A DNA stretch of 23,156 nucleotides from CAZCGA01 sp964498075. GTDB taxonomy: Bacteria; Desulfobacterota; Binatia; HRBIN30. Shown here piece by piece: positions 1 to 7,438 of the stretch. Position 1 is the stretch's first letter. The number at the start of each line of letters is the position of its first letter. The translations under genes and the position numbers were made by a program. The notes under the pieces were generated by a model. It was given only the letters and a program-made list of their open reading frames with translations, had not been told where the DNA came from and did no database searches. The DNA is taken from contig CAZCGA010000106.1 in NCBI GenBank assembly GCA_964498075.1, forward strand, positions 1-23,156, given 5' to 3'.

Positions 1-228
1 CCGACGAACACGCCGACGAACACGAACACGCCGACGAACACGCCGACGCGCACACCGACGCTCACGCCGACGAACACGAACACGCCGACGAACACGCCGA
101 CCCGCACGCCGACGCTCACCCCGACGATCACGAGGACGCCGACCAACACGCCGACGCGCACGAACACACCAACGCTGACACCGACGCGCACCCCGAGCCG
201 GACGCCGTCGCAGACACCCACGAGGACG
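1..228 (+). repeat. Thr-Pro codon repeat (stalk of the first paralogue)
   Basis: Degenerate tandem array based on ccgacg/aacacg hexamers and 12-mers such as ccgacgaacacg, encoding P-T-x-T units. It continues off the left edge. The array is close to perfect over 1-110 and more degenerate towards 228. Confidence 0.9.
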
Positions 229-378
229 CAGGAGGTGACCGGCTGCTGCGAGATCCAGATCGGCCCGCAGACAGCGTGTGCGATGTACACCCCGGGACAG
301 TGCACTGCAGTGCACGGGACGTTCTTCGCGGTCGGGACCTGCGACCCGGTCACGCACCGATGCGTGAACAACTTGTGA
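1..378 (+). CDS. C-terminal fragment of a secreted Thr-Pro-stalk protein (first of three tandem paralogues)
   Basis: The reading frame is open from the first base of the window and ends at TGA 376-378, so only the last 125 residues are present and the start lies upstream. The first ~76 residues are a low-complexity stalk of P-T-x-T units (x mostly N, R or L). They are followed by a compact module that starts with Gly-Cys-Cys and has six cysteines (GCC, AC, QC, TC and RC contexts) plus the TPGQC motif. The same stalk-plus-module ending occurs in the next two genes, so this is a third family member. A strong terminator-like hairpin follows at 455-496. By analogy with its neighbours the missing N-terminus should carry a signal peptide and beta-helix body; that part is inference. 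Function unknown, probably cell-surface or secreted. Confidence 0.85.
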   Translation, partial: PTNTPTNTNTPTNTPTRTPTLTPTNTNTPTNTPTRTPTLTPTITRTPTNTPTRTNTPTLTPTRTPSRTPSQTPTRTQEVTGCCEIQIGPQTACAMYTPGQCTAVHGTFFAVGTCDPVTHRCVNNL

Positions 379-454
379 AGGCCGCCGCATATCGGGACAC
401 GGGCCGGTGCGGCGGGAACACCTGACGCGCTAGCGACAGAGTTCGCACAGACCG

Positions 455-496
455 CAGAGCCGGGAGGGCATCAAGGCCTCCCGGCTCTGTCGTTTT
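455..496 (+). terminator. Rho-independent-type terminator after the first paralogue
   Basis: Perfect 13-bp stem: 455-467 (cagagccgggagg) pairs with 477-489 (cctcccggctctg) around a 9-nt loop, followed by tcgtttt at 490-496. It lies 77 bases after the stop of the first gene and before the candidate promoter of the second. It therefore separates the two transcription units. Confidence 0.75.
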
Positions 497-528
497 CGGG
501 GCCGCCGGCGCTCGCCCAAGGATGAGGA

Positions 529-557
529 TTGACAGGACTTGCAGGATCGGTAACACT
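529..557 (+). promoter_or_regulatory. candidate sigma70-like promoter of the second paralogue
   Basis: A perfect TTGACA at 529-534 lies after the terminator. The -10 is weak: AACACT at 552-557, 17-nt spacer, 3 of 6 matches. The octamer TTGACAGG recurs at 2843-2850 upstream of the third paralogue, also followed about 18 nt later by a weak -10 (CAGACT). That repetition is the main support. Confidence 0.4.
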
Positions 558-594
558 CCCGATGCCCAAGGGCAAAACACAGAGGAGGACGACA

Positions 595-2748
595 ATGCTC
601 CGCAGCAACCTGTCCCCCATTTTCAAGGGACCTCGCCTGGTGATCGTGGCGGTGCTGGCCGCCGGCCTTGTGGCGCTCAGTCCGTGTTTCGCGGCCGCCA
701 CCATATTCACCGTCGATTCGACCGGCGACGATCCGGACAACGCGATCAACGGGATCTGCGACGATGGCGCCGGTAATTGCACGTTGCGCGCCGCGATTCA
801 GGAGGCGAACGCCAACTCCCCGGCGAGCGACACCATCGAGTTCGACATTGCGCCCGGGGGCCATCAGATCATCAAACCGCTGTCGCCGCTGCCCGGGATC
901 ACCGATACGGTGATCATCGACGGCACGACGCAATCGGGGTGGGCGGACGGCGCGCCGGTGATCGAGATCACCGGGTTTATGGCGGGCTTTGCGGACGGCT
1001 TGGACATCTTCGCTGAGGACTGCACCGTGAAGGGGCTGGTGATCAATCGCTTCAAGGGCCCCGCACCGTCGGGGCCACCCAACACGCTGGCCGCGGGCTC
1101 AGGGATCGGCATCCTCCTGGCCACATACGGCAACGTCGTGACCGGCAACTTCATCGGCACGGATGTGACCGGCACCTTGGACCAAGGCAATGGCCTCGCC
1201 GGGGTGTTCGCGTATGAGAACAACACCATCGGCGGGCCCAACGGGTTTCGCCCCGGCAAGTCGTGTAAGGGAGACTGCAATCTCATCTCGGCCAACGGCA
1301 AAGCCGCCACGGGGTTCGACGTGCTCGTGAGCGGCGGCGTGGTCCTCCTTGGAGAGGCTGACCACGGTGGGGGGGGTGGTGGTGGGAACACCGTCCAGGG
1401 CAACATGATCGGAACAAACGTCAGCGGCACCGGTGCCCTAGGTAATGGGCTGCATGGCGTGAACATCGTCGGCTCCTCGGACAACCAGATCGGTGGCGGG
1501 GGCGTCGGCAACCTCATCTCGGGCAACTTGCACAGCGGGGTGTGGATCAGCGACTTCGTGACGGCGCAGCAGTGGATCTGCGACGTCGTGGCGGCGGAAT
1601 TGAATGGGTTCGCTCTTCCGGTCATCAACAACCGGGTGCAAGGGAACTTCATCGGTACCGACACCGATGGTGACGATCCCCTACCGAATCACTCCGACGG
1701 TGTGACGATTGCCGGCGCCAGCGAAATCTGCACCCCGAACCCGGGGTGCGCGCCGGCCGTGCAGCACAACCTGGTTGGCGGAACACTCGAAGGTCTGGCC
1801 AATCTCATCGCCTTCAATGGCAACAACGGGGTGGCCGTCGTGTTCAACTCCCTGCCCTTCTTCACGATGAACACGGCGTCGGGAAGTGACACAACTGCGG
1901 GCTTGAATGGCGGCTTCCCGCCGCTGCTCAACCCGATCCTGGGGAACTCGATTCACACCAACACCGAGATGGGGATCGAGCTGCTGGGTGAGGGCGTGAC
2001 GCCGAACGACGACATGGATCCGGACTTCGGCCCGAACCACCTGCAGAACTTCCCGCTGCTCACCTCAGCGGTGAGCAACGGTGGCACGCACATCATGGGC
2101 GGGCTGAACAGCACTCCGTTCACCGACTTCCGCATCGAGTTCTTCGCCAGCGAACGCTGCGATGACTACGGCAACGGCGAAGGCCGGCGCTTCCTCGGGT
2201 TCCTGCAGACGATGTCGGACGGCAATGGCGACGTGCCGCCGTTCGACTTCATGCCGTCGCCGCAGGTGCCGGTGGGCGAGCTGATCACGGCGACGGCGAC
2301 CGGGATCATCAGCGGGACGGACGTGATCTCCGACACCTCGGAGTTCTCGCCCTGCGAGCCGGTGATCAGGGCGACGCCGACCGAGACACCGACGAACACG
2401 CCGACGGAGACGCCGACGGAGACGCCGACGCCCACCAAGACGCCGACGCCGACCAAGACGCCGACGAAGACGCCGACCAAGACGCCGACGAACACACCAA
2501 CGAAGACCAACACGCCGACCCAGACCCCGACGCGGACGCCGACCAAGACGCCGACCCAGACACTGACGCCGTCGAGGACGCCGACGCGGACGGTGACGCG
2601 GACGCCGATCGCCGGGTGTTGTCAGCTGCGCATCGGCGGGCTGCCCAAGTGTGCGGTGTTCACGCCGGGCCAGTGCTTCGCCGCGGGCGGGACGTTCATC
2701 GCCCACGCGACGTGCAACGCGAGCACGGGCGTCTGCCAGGACATCTAG
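595..2748 (+). CDS. secreted CSLREA/beta-helix protein with Thr-Pro stalk (paralogue 2)
   Basis: 717 residues. The start at ATG 595 is chosen because AGGAGG (583-588) sits 6 nt upstream and residues 1-35 then form a clean signal peptide: basic residues, hydrophobic 15-29, cleavage near 33-35. An open TTG 66 bases upstream is less likely. Next comes a CSLREA-type motif (CTLRAAIQEAN, Cys62), a known N-terminal feature of secreted beta-helix repeat proteins. Residues ~75-590 are rich in Gly-Asn-x-Ile-x-Gly turns (GNFIGTD, GNMIGTN, NRVQGNFIGTD), typical of a right-handed parallel beta-helix. Residues 594-671 are a Thr-Pro stalk and 675-717 a six-Cys module starting GCC. Very similar to the gene at 2923-5211. 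Probable role: surface-anchored adhesin, carbohydrate-binding or structural protein. No catalytic residues can be assigned. Function inferred only. Confidence 0.88.
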   Translation: MLRSNLSPIFKGPRLVIVAVLAAGLVALSPCFAAATIFTVDSTGDDPDNAINGICDDGAGNCTLRAAIQEANANSPASDTIEFDIAPGGHQIIKPLSPLPGITDTVIIDGTTQSGWADGAPVIEITGFMAGFADGLDIFAEDCTVKGLVINRFKGPAPSGPPNTLAAGSGIGILLATYGNVVTGNFIGTDVTGTLDQGNGLAGVFAYENNTIGGPNGFRPGKSCKGDCNLISANGKAATGFDVLVSGGVVLLGEADHGGGGGGGNTVQGNMIGTNVSGTGALGNGLHGVNIVGSSDNQIGGGGVGNLISGNLHSGVWISDFVTAQQWICDVVAAELNGFALPVINNRVQGNFIGTDTDGDDPLPNHSDGVTIAGASEICTPNPGCAPAVQHNLVGGTLEGLANLIAFNGNNGVAVVFNSLPFFTMNTASGSDTTAGLNGGFPPLLNPILGNSIHTNTEMGIELLGEGVTPNDDMDPDFGPNHLQNFPLLTSAVSNGGTHIMGGLNSTPFTDFRIEFFASERCDDYGNGEGRRFLGFLQTMSDGNGDVPPFDFMPSPQVPVGELITATATGIISGTDVISDTSEFSPCEPVIRATPTETPTNTPTETPTETPTPTKTPTPTKTPTKTPTKTPTNTPTKTNTPTQTPTRTPTKTPTQTLTPSRTPTRTVTRTPIAGCCQLRIGGLPKCAVFTPGQCFAAGGTFIAHATCNASTGVCQDI
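2374..2607 (+). repeat. Thr-Pro codon repeat (stalk of paralogue 2)
   Basis: 234 bases encoding 78 residues of T-P-T-x units, x being E, N, K, Q or R. The DNA is a degenerate array of acgccgac-based hexamers and 12-mers, prone to replication slippage. Early units carry Glu, later ones Lys then Arg, so charge changes along the stalk. Confidence 0.9.
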
Positions 2749-2767
2749 CCCGCCGACCGTTCAGCCC

Positions 2768-2808
2768 CTCGCCCCAGTGGGAGCACGCGCTCCCACTGGG
2801 GCGGCGAG
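2768..2808 (+). terminator. long perfect hairpin after paralogue 2
   Basis: A perfect 15-bp stem (2770-2784 with 2789-2803) around the 4-nt loop acgc, with ctcg/cgag allowing further outer pairing. It starts about 20 bases after the stop. There is no U-tract, so it may act as an mRNA-stabilising 3' hairpin, a bidirectional terminator or a REP-like element. The same hairpin follows paralogue 3. Confidence 0.65.
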
Positions 2809-2842
2809 TGGGTTCCTCCGTTGCTTTCCGCGGTGATTTGGC

Positions 2843-2872
2843 TTGACAGGTCGAGGCAAGTTGGAGCAGACT
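2843..2872 (+). promoter_or_regulatory. candidate sigma70-like promoter of paralogue 3
   Basis: TTGACA at 2843-2848 within the octamer TTGACAGG shared with position 529, and a weak -10 CAGACT at 2867-2872 (18-nt spacer). About 50 bases remain between it and the start codon at 2923. Confidence 0.4.
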
Positions 2873-2922
2873 TGCGCCCGTACCGCTTGAAGTTCAACGA
2901 GCCACGCACAAGGAGGACGACG

Positions 2923-5211
2923 ATGCTGCAGTCCGCGTTTCGTAACGTCACCAATCGACCCCGGTTGCTGTTGATAGCGATGCTGACCGCTGGCCTGGTG
3001 GCGGCGGCTCCCCGCTTTGCCGCCGCCGACTGCACGAACGCGGTGCTGGATGCCCCCGAGACCGATATCGATTGCGGCGGCGGAGCATGCTTCGCTTGCG
3101 CCAACGGGAAGACCTGCGCAGCCAACAGTGACTGCGCCAGCAACAACTGCGTGGGCACCGTGTGCACCGGGGTGTCGCGCACGCTCACCGTCAATACCAA
3201 CGACGACAACGAGGACACCGCGTGCGACGCCAGCCACTGCAGCTTGCGCGAGGCGATCGACACGGCGAATGGCAACAGCGGTTTCCTGGATACCATCGAG
3301 TTCGACATTGCGCCCGGCGGCCATCAGGTCATCAAACCGCTGTCGCGGCTGCCTGTGGTGACCGATCAGGTGATCATCGACGGGACGACGCAATCGGGGT
3401 GGGCGGACGGCGCGCCGGTGATTGAGATCACCGGCTTCATGGCAGGGTTTGCAGACGGCTTAGACGTCTTCACCAACGACTGCACCATAAAGGGGCTGGT
3501 GATCAATCGCTTCAAGGGGCCTGCGCCGTTCATAATGGTCGATATCGCGTCGGTGGGCGCAGGGATTGGCATCCTCCTGTCCAGCAGCGGCAACACGATC
3601 ACCGGCAACTTCATCGGCACCGATGTGACCGGCACGCTCGATCAAGGCAATGGGCTTGCCGGGGTGTTCGCCTACGAGAACAACACCATTGGCGGCCCCA
3701 ACGGATGCATTCCCGCCGGCTCCTGCACAGGTGACTGCAACCTGATCTCCGCCAACGGCAAGGCGGCCACAGGCATGGACCTGCTGGTCAGCGGTGGTGT
3801 GGTCCTCATCGGAGAGGCCGACCACGGGGCCGGTGGTGGAGGTGGAAACACCGTACAGGGGAACATGATCGGCACGAACGTCAGCGGCATCGGTGCGCTG
3901 GGCAACGGCCTGCATGGCGTAAACATCATCGGCTCCTCGGACAACCAGATCGGCGGGCCGCACCGGGGCGAGGGCAATCTCATCTCGGGTAACCTGCACA
4001 GCGGGGTGTGGATCAGCGACTTCGCTCCGCTCGTGTACCTGAGCTTTGCGATTCCCGCCAATGACAACCGGGTGCAAGGCAACTACATCGGCACCGACAC
4101 CAACGGTACAGGTCCGTTGCCCAACCACTCCGACGGCGTCACCATCGCCGGCAGCGCCGGTGATTGCTTCAAATACCCGGGGGCATGCCCATTCTCGTTT
4201 GTCATGCACAACCTCGTCGGTGGGACGGGGGAGGGTGACGCCAATCTCATTGCCTACAACGGCAACAACGGTGTGGCGGTGCTGTTCAACGGCTCCTTCG
4301 GAGCGGAGGGAACCGAGGTCACCGACGCGGTCCTCTTCGGCTTCCCGCCGCTGCTCAACCCGATCCTGACGAACTCGATTCACTCCAACACCGAGATGGG
4401 CATCGAGCTGCTCGGGGAAGGCGTGACACCGAACGACAACGAGGACAAGGACTTCGGGCCGAACCATCTGCAGAACTTCCCGCTGCTGACGATGGCCGTC
4501 AGCAACGGCGGCACGCACATCATGGGCGGGCTGAACAGTACTCCGCTCACCGACTTCCGCATCGAGTTCTTCGCCAACGACGTCTGCGATGACTACGGCA
4601 ACGGCGAAGGCCGGCGCTTCCTCGGGTTCCTGCAGACGACGTCGGACGGCAATGGCGACGTGCCGCCGTTCGACTTCATGCCGTCGCCGCAGGTACCAGT
4701 GGGCTTGCTGATCACCGCGACGGCGACCGGGATCATCAGCGGCACGGACGTGATCTCCGACACCTCGGAGTTCTCGCCCTGCCAGCCGGTGATCATGGCG
4801 ACGCCGACCGAGACGCCGACGAACACGCCGACGGAGACACCGACGGAGACGCCGACGCCGACCGACACACCGACCAAGACGCCGACCAAGACGCCAACGA
4901 ACACGCCAACGAAGACCAACACGCCGACCAAGACGCCGACGAGGACGCCAACGCGGACACCGACGAAAACCAACACACCGACGCTGACCCCAACGAAGAC
5001 GCCGACGCGCACGCCGACGCAGACGCCGACGGAAACGAACACGCCGACGCGGACGGCGACGCGGACCCCGGTGGCCGGGTGCTGTCAGCTGCGCATCGGC
5101 GGCCTGCCGAAGTGTGCGGTGTTCACGCCGGGGCAGTGCTTCGCCGCGGGCGGGACGTTTATCACCCACGCGACGTGTAACGCGAGCACGGGCGTCTGCC
5201 AGGACATCTAG
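2923..5211 (+). CDS. secreted CSLREA/beta-helix protein with extra Cys-rich domain and Thr-Pro stalk (paralogue 3)
   Basis: 762 residues. ATG 2923 is chosen over an in-frame upstream start at 2821 because it has AAGGAGG 7-8 nt upstream in the same context as paralogue 2 and yields a signal peptide (residues 1-35). Residues 37-81 are an eight-cysteine domain with the pattern ETDIDCGGGxCxxC...C...DC....C....C. It resembles the short Cys-rich repeats seen in myxobacterial surface proteins and is absent from paralogue 2. Then come the CSLREA motif (CSLREAIDTAN, Cys106), a beta-helix-like Gly/Asn-rich body to ~620, a Thr-Pro stalk (627-716) and the six-Cys GCC module (720-762). Long stretches match paralogue 2 almost exactly, but several loops differ completely. 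Likely exported and surface-attached. Ligand unknown. Confidence 0.9.
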   Translation: MLQSAFRNVTNRPRLLLIAMLTAGLVAAAPRFAAADCTNAVLDAPETDIDCGGGACFACANGKTCAANSDCASNNCVGTVCTGVSRTLTVNTNDDNEDTACDASHCSLREAIDTANGNSGFLDTIEFDIAPGGHQVIKPLSRLPVVTDQVIIDGTTQSGWADGAPVIEITGFMAGFADGLDVFTNDCTIKGLVINRFKGPAPFIMVDIASVGAGIGILLSSSGNTITGNFIGTDVTGTLDQGNGLAGVFAYENNTIGGPNGCIPAGSCTGDCNLISANGKAATGMDLLVSGGVVLIGEADHGAGGGGGNTVQGNMIGTNVSGIGALGNGLHGVNIIGSSDNQIGGPHRGEGNLISGNLHSGVWISDFAPLVYLSFAIPANDNRVQGNYIGTDTNGTGPLPNHSDGVTIAGSAGDCFKYPGACPFSFVMHNLVGGTGEGDANLIAYNGNNGVAVLFNGSFGAEGTEVTDAVLFGFPPLLNPILTNSIHSNTEMGIELLGEGVTPNDNEDKDFGPNHLQNFPLLTMAVSNGGTHIMGGLNSTPLTDFRIEFFANDVCDDYGNGEGRRFLGFLQTTSDGNGDVPPFDFMPSPQVPVGLLITATATGIISGTDVISDTSEFSPCQPVIMATPTETPTNTPTETPTETPTPTDTPTKTPTKTPTNTPTKTNTPTKTPTRTPTRTPTKTNTPTLTPTKTPTRTPTQTPTETNTPTRTATRTPVAGCCQLRIGGLPKCAVFTPGQCFAAGGTFITHATCNASTGVCQDI
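4801..5070 (+). repeat. Thr-Pro codon repeat (stalk of paralogue 3)
   Basis: 270 bases encoding 90 residues of T-P-T-x units. It is 36 bases longer than the stalk of paralogue 2, consistent with unit gain or loss by slippage or unequal recombination. The flanking sequences are nearly identical in the two genes. Confidence 0.9.
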
Positions 5212-5230
5212 CCCGCCGATCGTTTAGCCC

Positions 5231-5270
5231 CTCGCCCCAGTGGGAGTACGCGCTCCCACTGGGGCGGCGA
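5231..5270 (+). terminator. long hairpin after paralogue 3, copy of the 2768 hairpin
   Basis: A 14-bp perfect stem (5233-5246 with 5253-5266) plus a closing T-G wobble (5247/5252) and the same acgc loop as the hairpin at 2768-2808. The one arm difference (C to T) keeps pairing. Homology between the two loci extends about 65 bases past the stop codons, so the hairpin belongs to the duplicated unit. Confidence 0.65.
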
Positions 5271-5297
5271 GTGTGGCGCGGGTGGAATGCGCCTGCG

Positions 5298-5327
5298 TTG
5301 ACTTCCCTCGTTCCGCGGGCTCATAAT
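5298..5327 (+). promoter_or_regulatory. upstream promoter (P1) of the nitrite/sulfite reductase
   Basis: TTGACT at 5298-5303 (5 of 6) and CATAAT at 5322-5327 (5 of 6) with an 18-nt spacer. It lies 160 bases upstream of the start at 5488, after the paralogue-3 hairpin, so a transcript from it would have a long leader. Confidence 0.55.
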
Positions 5328-5415
5328 CGCGCCGCTGAATCCGAAACCTGAGAAGCACGTCCCACCGCCGCCGCTCATTCACCACGGGGTCCTCGGGGTG
5401 GCTTGCGGCAAGGGC

Positions 5416-5443
5416 TTGATTCGCCGCGCGCACAGCTGATAAT
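5416..5443 (+). promoter_or_regulatory. proximal promoter (P2) of the nitrite/sulfite reductase
   Basis: TTGATT at 5416-5421 (4 of 6) and GATAAT at 5438-5443 (5 of 6), 16-nt spacer. The predicted transcript start near 5450 gives a leader of about 38 bases to ATG 5488. Confidence 0.55.
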
Positions 5444-5487
5444 CGACCTTGTAGCTCCATGAAAGCGTGAGAACAGAGGGGACGCCA

Positions 5488-7137
5488 ATGCGACCGAGTG
5501 ATGCAGATTTCCGTGCCGCACTCCGCGGTCACGGCGGCCGAATCGAGGCCTATCGTCAGGGCGGGATGACGGACAACGAGTTCCGGCCGGTCCGCCTCGG
5601 GTACGGCCTCTACTACCAGCTCGACCACACCAGCCACATGCAGCGCATCAAGCTGCCCGGAGGGCTGTTGACCGCCGACCAGTGCGACGTGCTCGCCGCC
5701 ATCGCCGACGACGACGCGCGTGGAGTGATCCACGTGACCACCCGCCAGGACGTCCAGATGCATTGGATCGACCTGGCCCGCGTCATGGAAATTTACGAGC
5801 GCTTGCACGCCGTCGGCATCACCACGCGGGGCGCGTGCGCCGATAGCGTGCGCAACGTCACCGGATGCATCCACGCCGGGACCTGGCCGGGAGAGCCGTT
5901 CGACGTGACCCCGTACGTCCTCGCCGTCAACGAGTACTTCCTCTTCCACCCGTTGAACCTCACCTTGCCGCGCAAGTTCAAGATCGCATTCTCCGGCTGT
6001 GCCGCCGACTGCGCCCAGGCCCCGGTGAACGACATCGGCTACTTCCCGCGGACGCGCGCAGGCCAGGCCGGATTCGCCATCCATGCCGGCGGCGGTCTCG
6101 GTTCGCAGCCGTTCCTGGCACGCCCGATCCGCGAGTTCGTTCCGGTCGAGGACACGTTGATCATTGCAGAGGCCATCATCCGGCTGCAGCATCGCAGCGG
6201 TGAGCGCAAGAACCGCAAGAAGGCGCGGATGAAATACCTGTTCCAGCGTGTTGGAGCGGAGCGCTTCGTTGCCGAGGTCGATCAGCTGTTCGCACAGATC
6301 GAGGCGGACCAGGGGGCGGCGCTTCGCGCCGAGCTGGCAGAGATGGTCGCCGGATTCCGTCCGAGCGCGCCGCGTCACGCGCCCTCTGCATTGCTCATGA
6401 ACGGCGACGCCAAGTTTGCCCGCTGGGCGCGCACCAACACGTATGCCCAGAAGCAAGCCGGGTTTTACGGGGCAACTGTGCAACTCCCGCTAGGCGACAT
6501 CACCAGCGCACAGCTGCGCACCGTTGCGGTCCTGGCGCGTGAGCTGGGCGCCGGCGAGCTGCGTACCACCAACGATCAGAACCTGATGATTCCGTGGATT
6601 CCCGGAGGGCGTTTGCCGGAGCTCTACCGCCGCCTCTGTGATCTCACGCTGGGCGATGCCGACGCCCTGCACATCACCGACGTCACGTCCTGCCCCGGAG
6701 CCGACTACTGCAGCCTTGCGGTGAGCCGTTCACTGGGAGTGGCTGCGGCGATTCGCACCCATCTGCTGGCGACCAACGGGCAGGTGGAAGACTTGGGCGT
6801 GTTTCGCATCAAGATCAGCGGCTGCCCCAACTCCTGTGGCCAGCACCATGTCGGCGACATCGGGCTCACCGGCCTTTCGCTCAAGGGCGACGACGGACAA
6901 GATCACCCGCACTACTCGATTCTGGTGGGTGGTCGCGTCGGCGCGGACACCGCGGCGATCGGGCGGCGCGTGTCCGGCCGTTTCCCCGAGGACGAGGTTC
7001 CGAGCGTCGTGGCGGCGTTGGCCGAGTGTTACCGGCGCGAGCGGCAGCCAGGGGAGCACTTCGGAGACTTCGTCGTCCGGGTCGGAATCGACCGGCTGAC
7101 CGAGGTAGCGCGCGGCGCGGCCGCCGTCGTGCACTGA
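5488..7137 (+). CDS. siroheme / 4Fe-4S nitrite or sulfite reductase (ferredoxin-type hemoprotein subunit)
   Basis: 549 residues, the usual length for the single-chain ferredoxin-dependent nitrite/sulfite reductase family. It catalyses six-electron reduction of nitrite to ammonia or sulfite to sulfide in the cytoplasm. ATG 5488 is preferred over an in-frame GTG at 5467 because GAGGGG (5476-5481) lies 6 nt upstream. The N-terminal half carries the ferredoxin-like half-domain (RIKLPGG, VTTRQDVQMHW, VRNVTGC) and GKNR-like basic motifs (ERKNRKKARMKYL). The C-terminal half has both cofactor motifs: C-x5-C at Cys402/Cys408 (SCPGADYC) and C-x3-C at Cys446/Cys450 (GCPNSC). The last cysteine is the expected bridge between siroheme and the cluster. 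Nitrite and sulfite specificity cannot be separated by eye. No flavoprotein, siroheme synthase or sulfate/nitrate genes are adjacent. A small OB-fold gene follows after 11 bases. Confidence 0.92.
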   Translation: MRPSDADFRAALRGHGGRIEAYRQGGMTDNEFRPVRLGYGLYYQLDHTSHMQRIKLPGGLLTADQCDVLAAIADDDARGVIHVTTRQDVQMHWIDLARVMEIYERLHAVGITTRGACADSVRNVTGCIHAGTWPGEPFDVTPYVLAVNEYFLFHPLNLTLPRKFKIAFSGCAADCAQAPVNDIGYFPRTRAGQAGFAIHAGGGLGSQPFLARPIREFVPVEDTLIIAEAIIRLQHRSGERKNRKKARMKYLFQRVGAERFVAEVDQLFAQIEADQGAALRAELAEMVAGFRPSAPRHAPSALLMNGDAKFARWARTNTYAQKQAGFYGATVQLPLGDITSAQLRTVAVLARELGAGELRTTNDQNLMIPWIPGGRLPELYRRLCDLTLGDADALHITDVTSCPGADYCSLAVSRSLGVAAAIRTHLLATNGQVEDLGVFRIKISGCPNSCGQHHVGDIGLTGLSLKGDDGQDHPHYSILVGGRVGADTAAIGRRVSGRFPEDEVPSVVAALAECYRRERQPGEHFGDFVVRVGIDRLTEVARGAAAVVH

Positions 7138-7148
7138 CGTGTCCTGTC

Positions 7149-7412
7149 ATGAGTGACGACGACAGCGCACCGGAGACGGCGGAGACCGCTGACAAGTTCT
7201 ATCGTGGCACGGTTGAGAGGCTGCAGCGCGGTTCCCAGCGCGGTATCATCCGGAGCCACAGCGGTCGCGAGATCCCCTTCGTGTTCATGCACGTCTCGAT
7301 GGTGGGGCCACATCGGCGCTTCGACGACCTGCGTCCCGGACTCGAGGTTGGTTACGACGTCAGCTGGACATCCAATGGCCTCCGCGTCAGCGTGATTCGC
7401 ATCCCCGACTGA
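7149..7412 (+). CDS. small cold-shock/OB-fold-like protein
   Basis: 87 residues starting at ATG 7149, 11 bases after the reductase stop, so probably co-transcribed. Residues ~18-87 follow a cold-shock-domain pattern: a GTVERLQ... strand, a RGIIRSHSGREIPFVF strand pair, an acidic/basic turn (RRFDDLRPG) and a YDVSWTSNGLRVSVIRI ending. This resembles CspA-type K-G-x-G-F-I...F-H...V-x-F layouts, though the RNP1/RNP2 aromatic motifs are only partly kept. Role is probably single-strand nucleic-acid binding, by inference. The N-terminal ~16 residues are acidic and likely disordered. It ends 26 bases from the converging membrane-protein gene. Confidence 0.7.
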   Translation: MSDDDSAPETAETADKFYRGTVERLQRGSQRGIIRSHSGREIPFVFMHVSMVGPHRRFDDLRPGLEVGYDVSWTSNGLRVSVIRIPD

Positions 7413-7438
7413 GCCGGCCCGCGCCGCAGCAGTGCCGA

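Noticed and set aside
1..228. CRISPR-like tandem repeat
   Set aside because: Short units without spacers, coding in frame for a Thr-Pro stalk.
3460..5169. 569-residue - strand ORF opposite paralogue 3
   Set aside because: Arg-rich low-complexity translation of the complementary Thr-Pro repeat; the + strand gene has a signal peptide and conserved domains.
5224..6483. 419-residue - strand ORF opposite the reductase
   Set aside because: It is a shadow of the siroheme reductase frame: no domain, basic/histidine-rich composition, while the + strand has all catalytic motifs.
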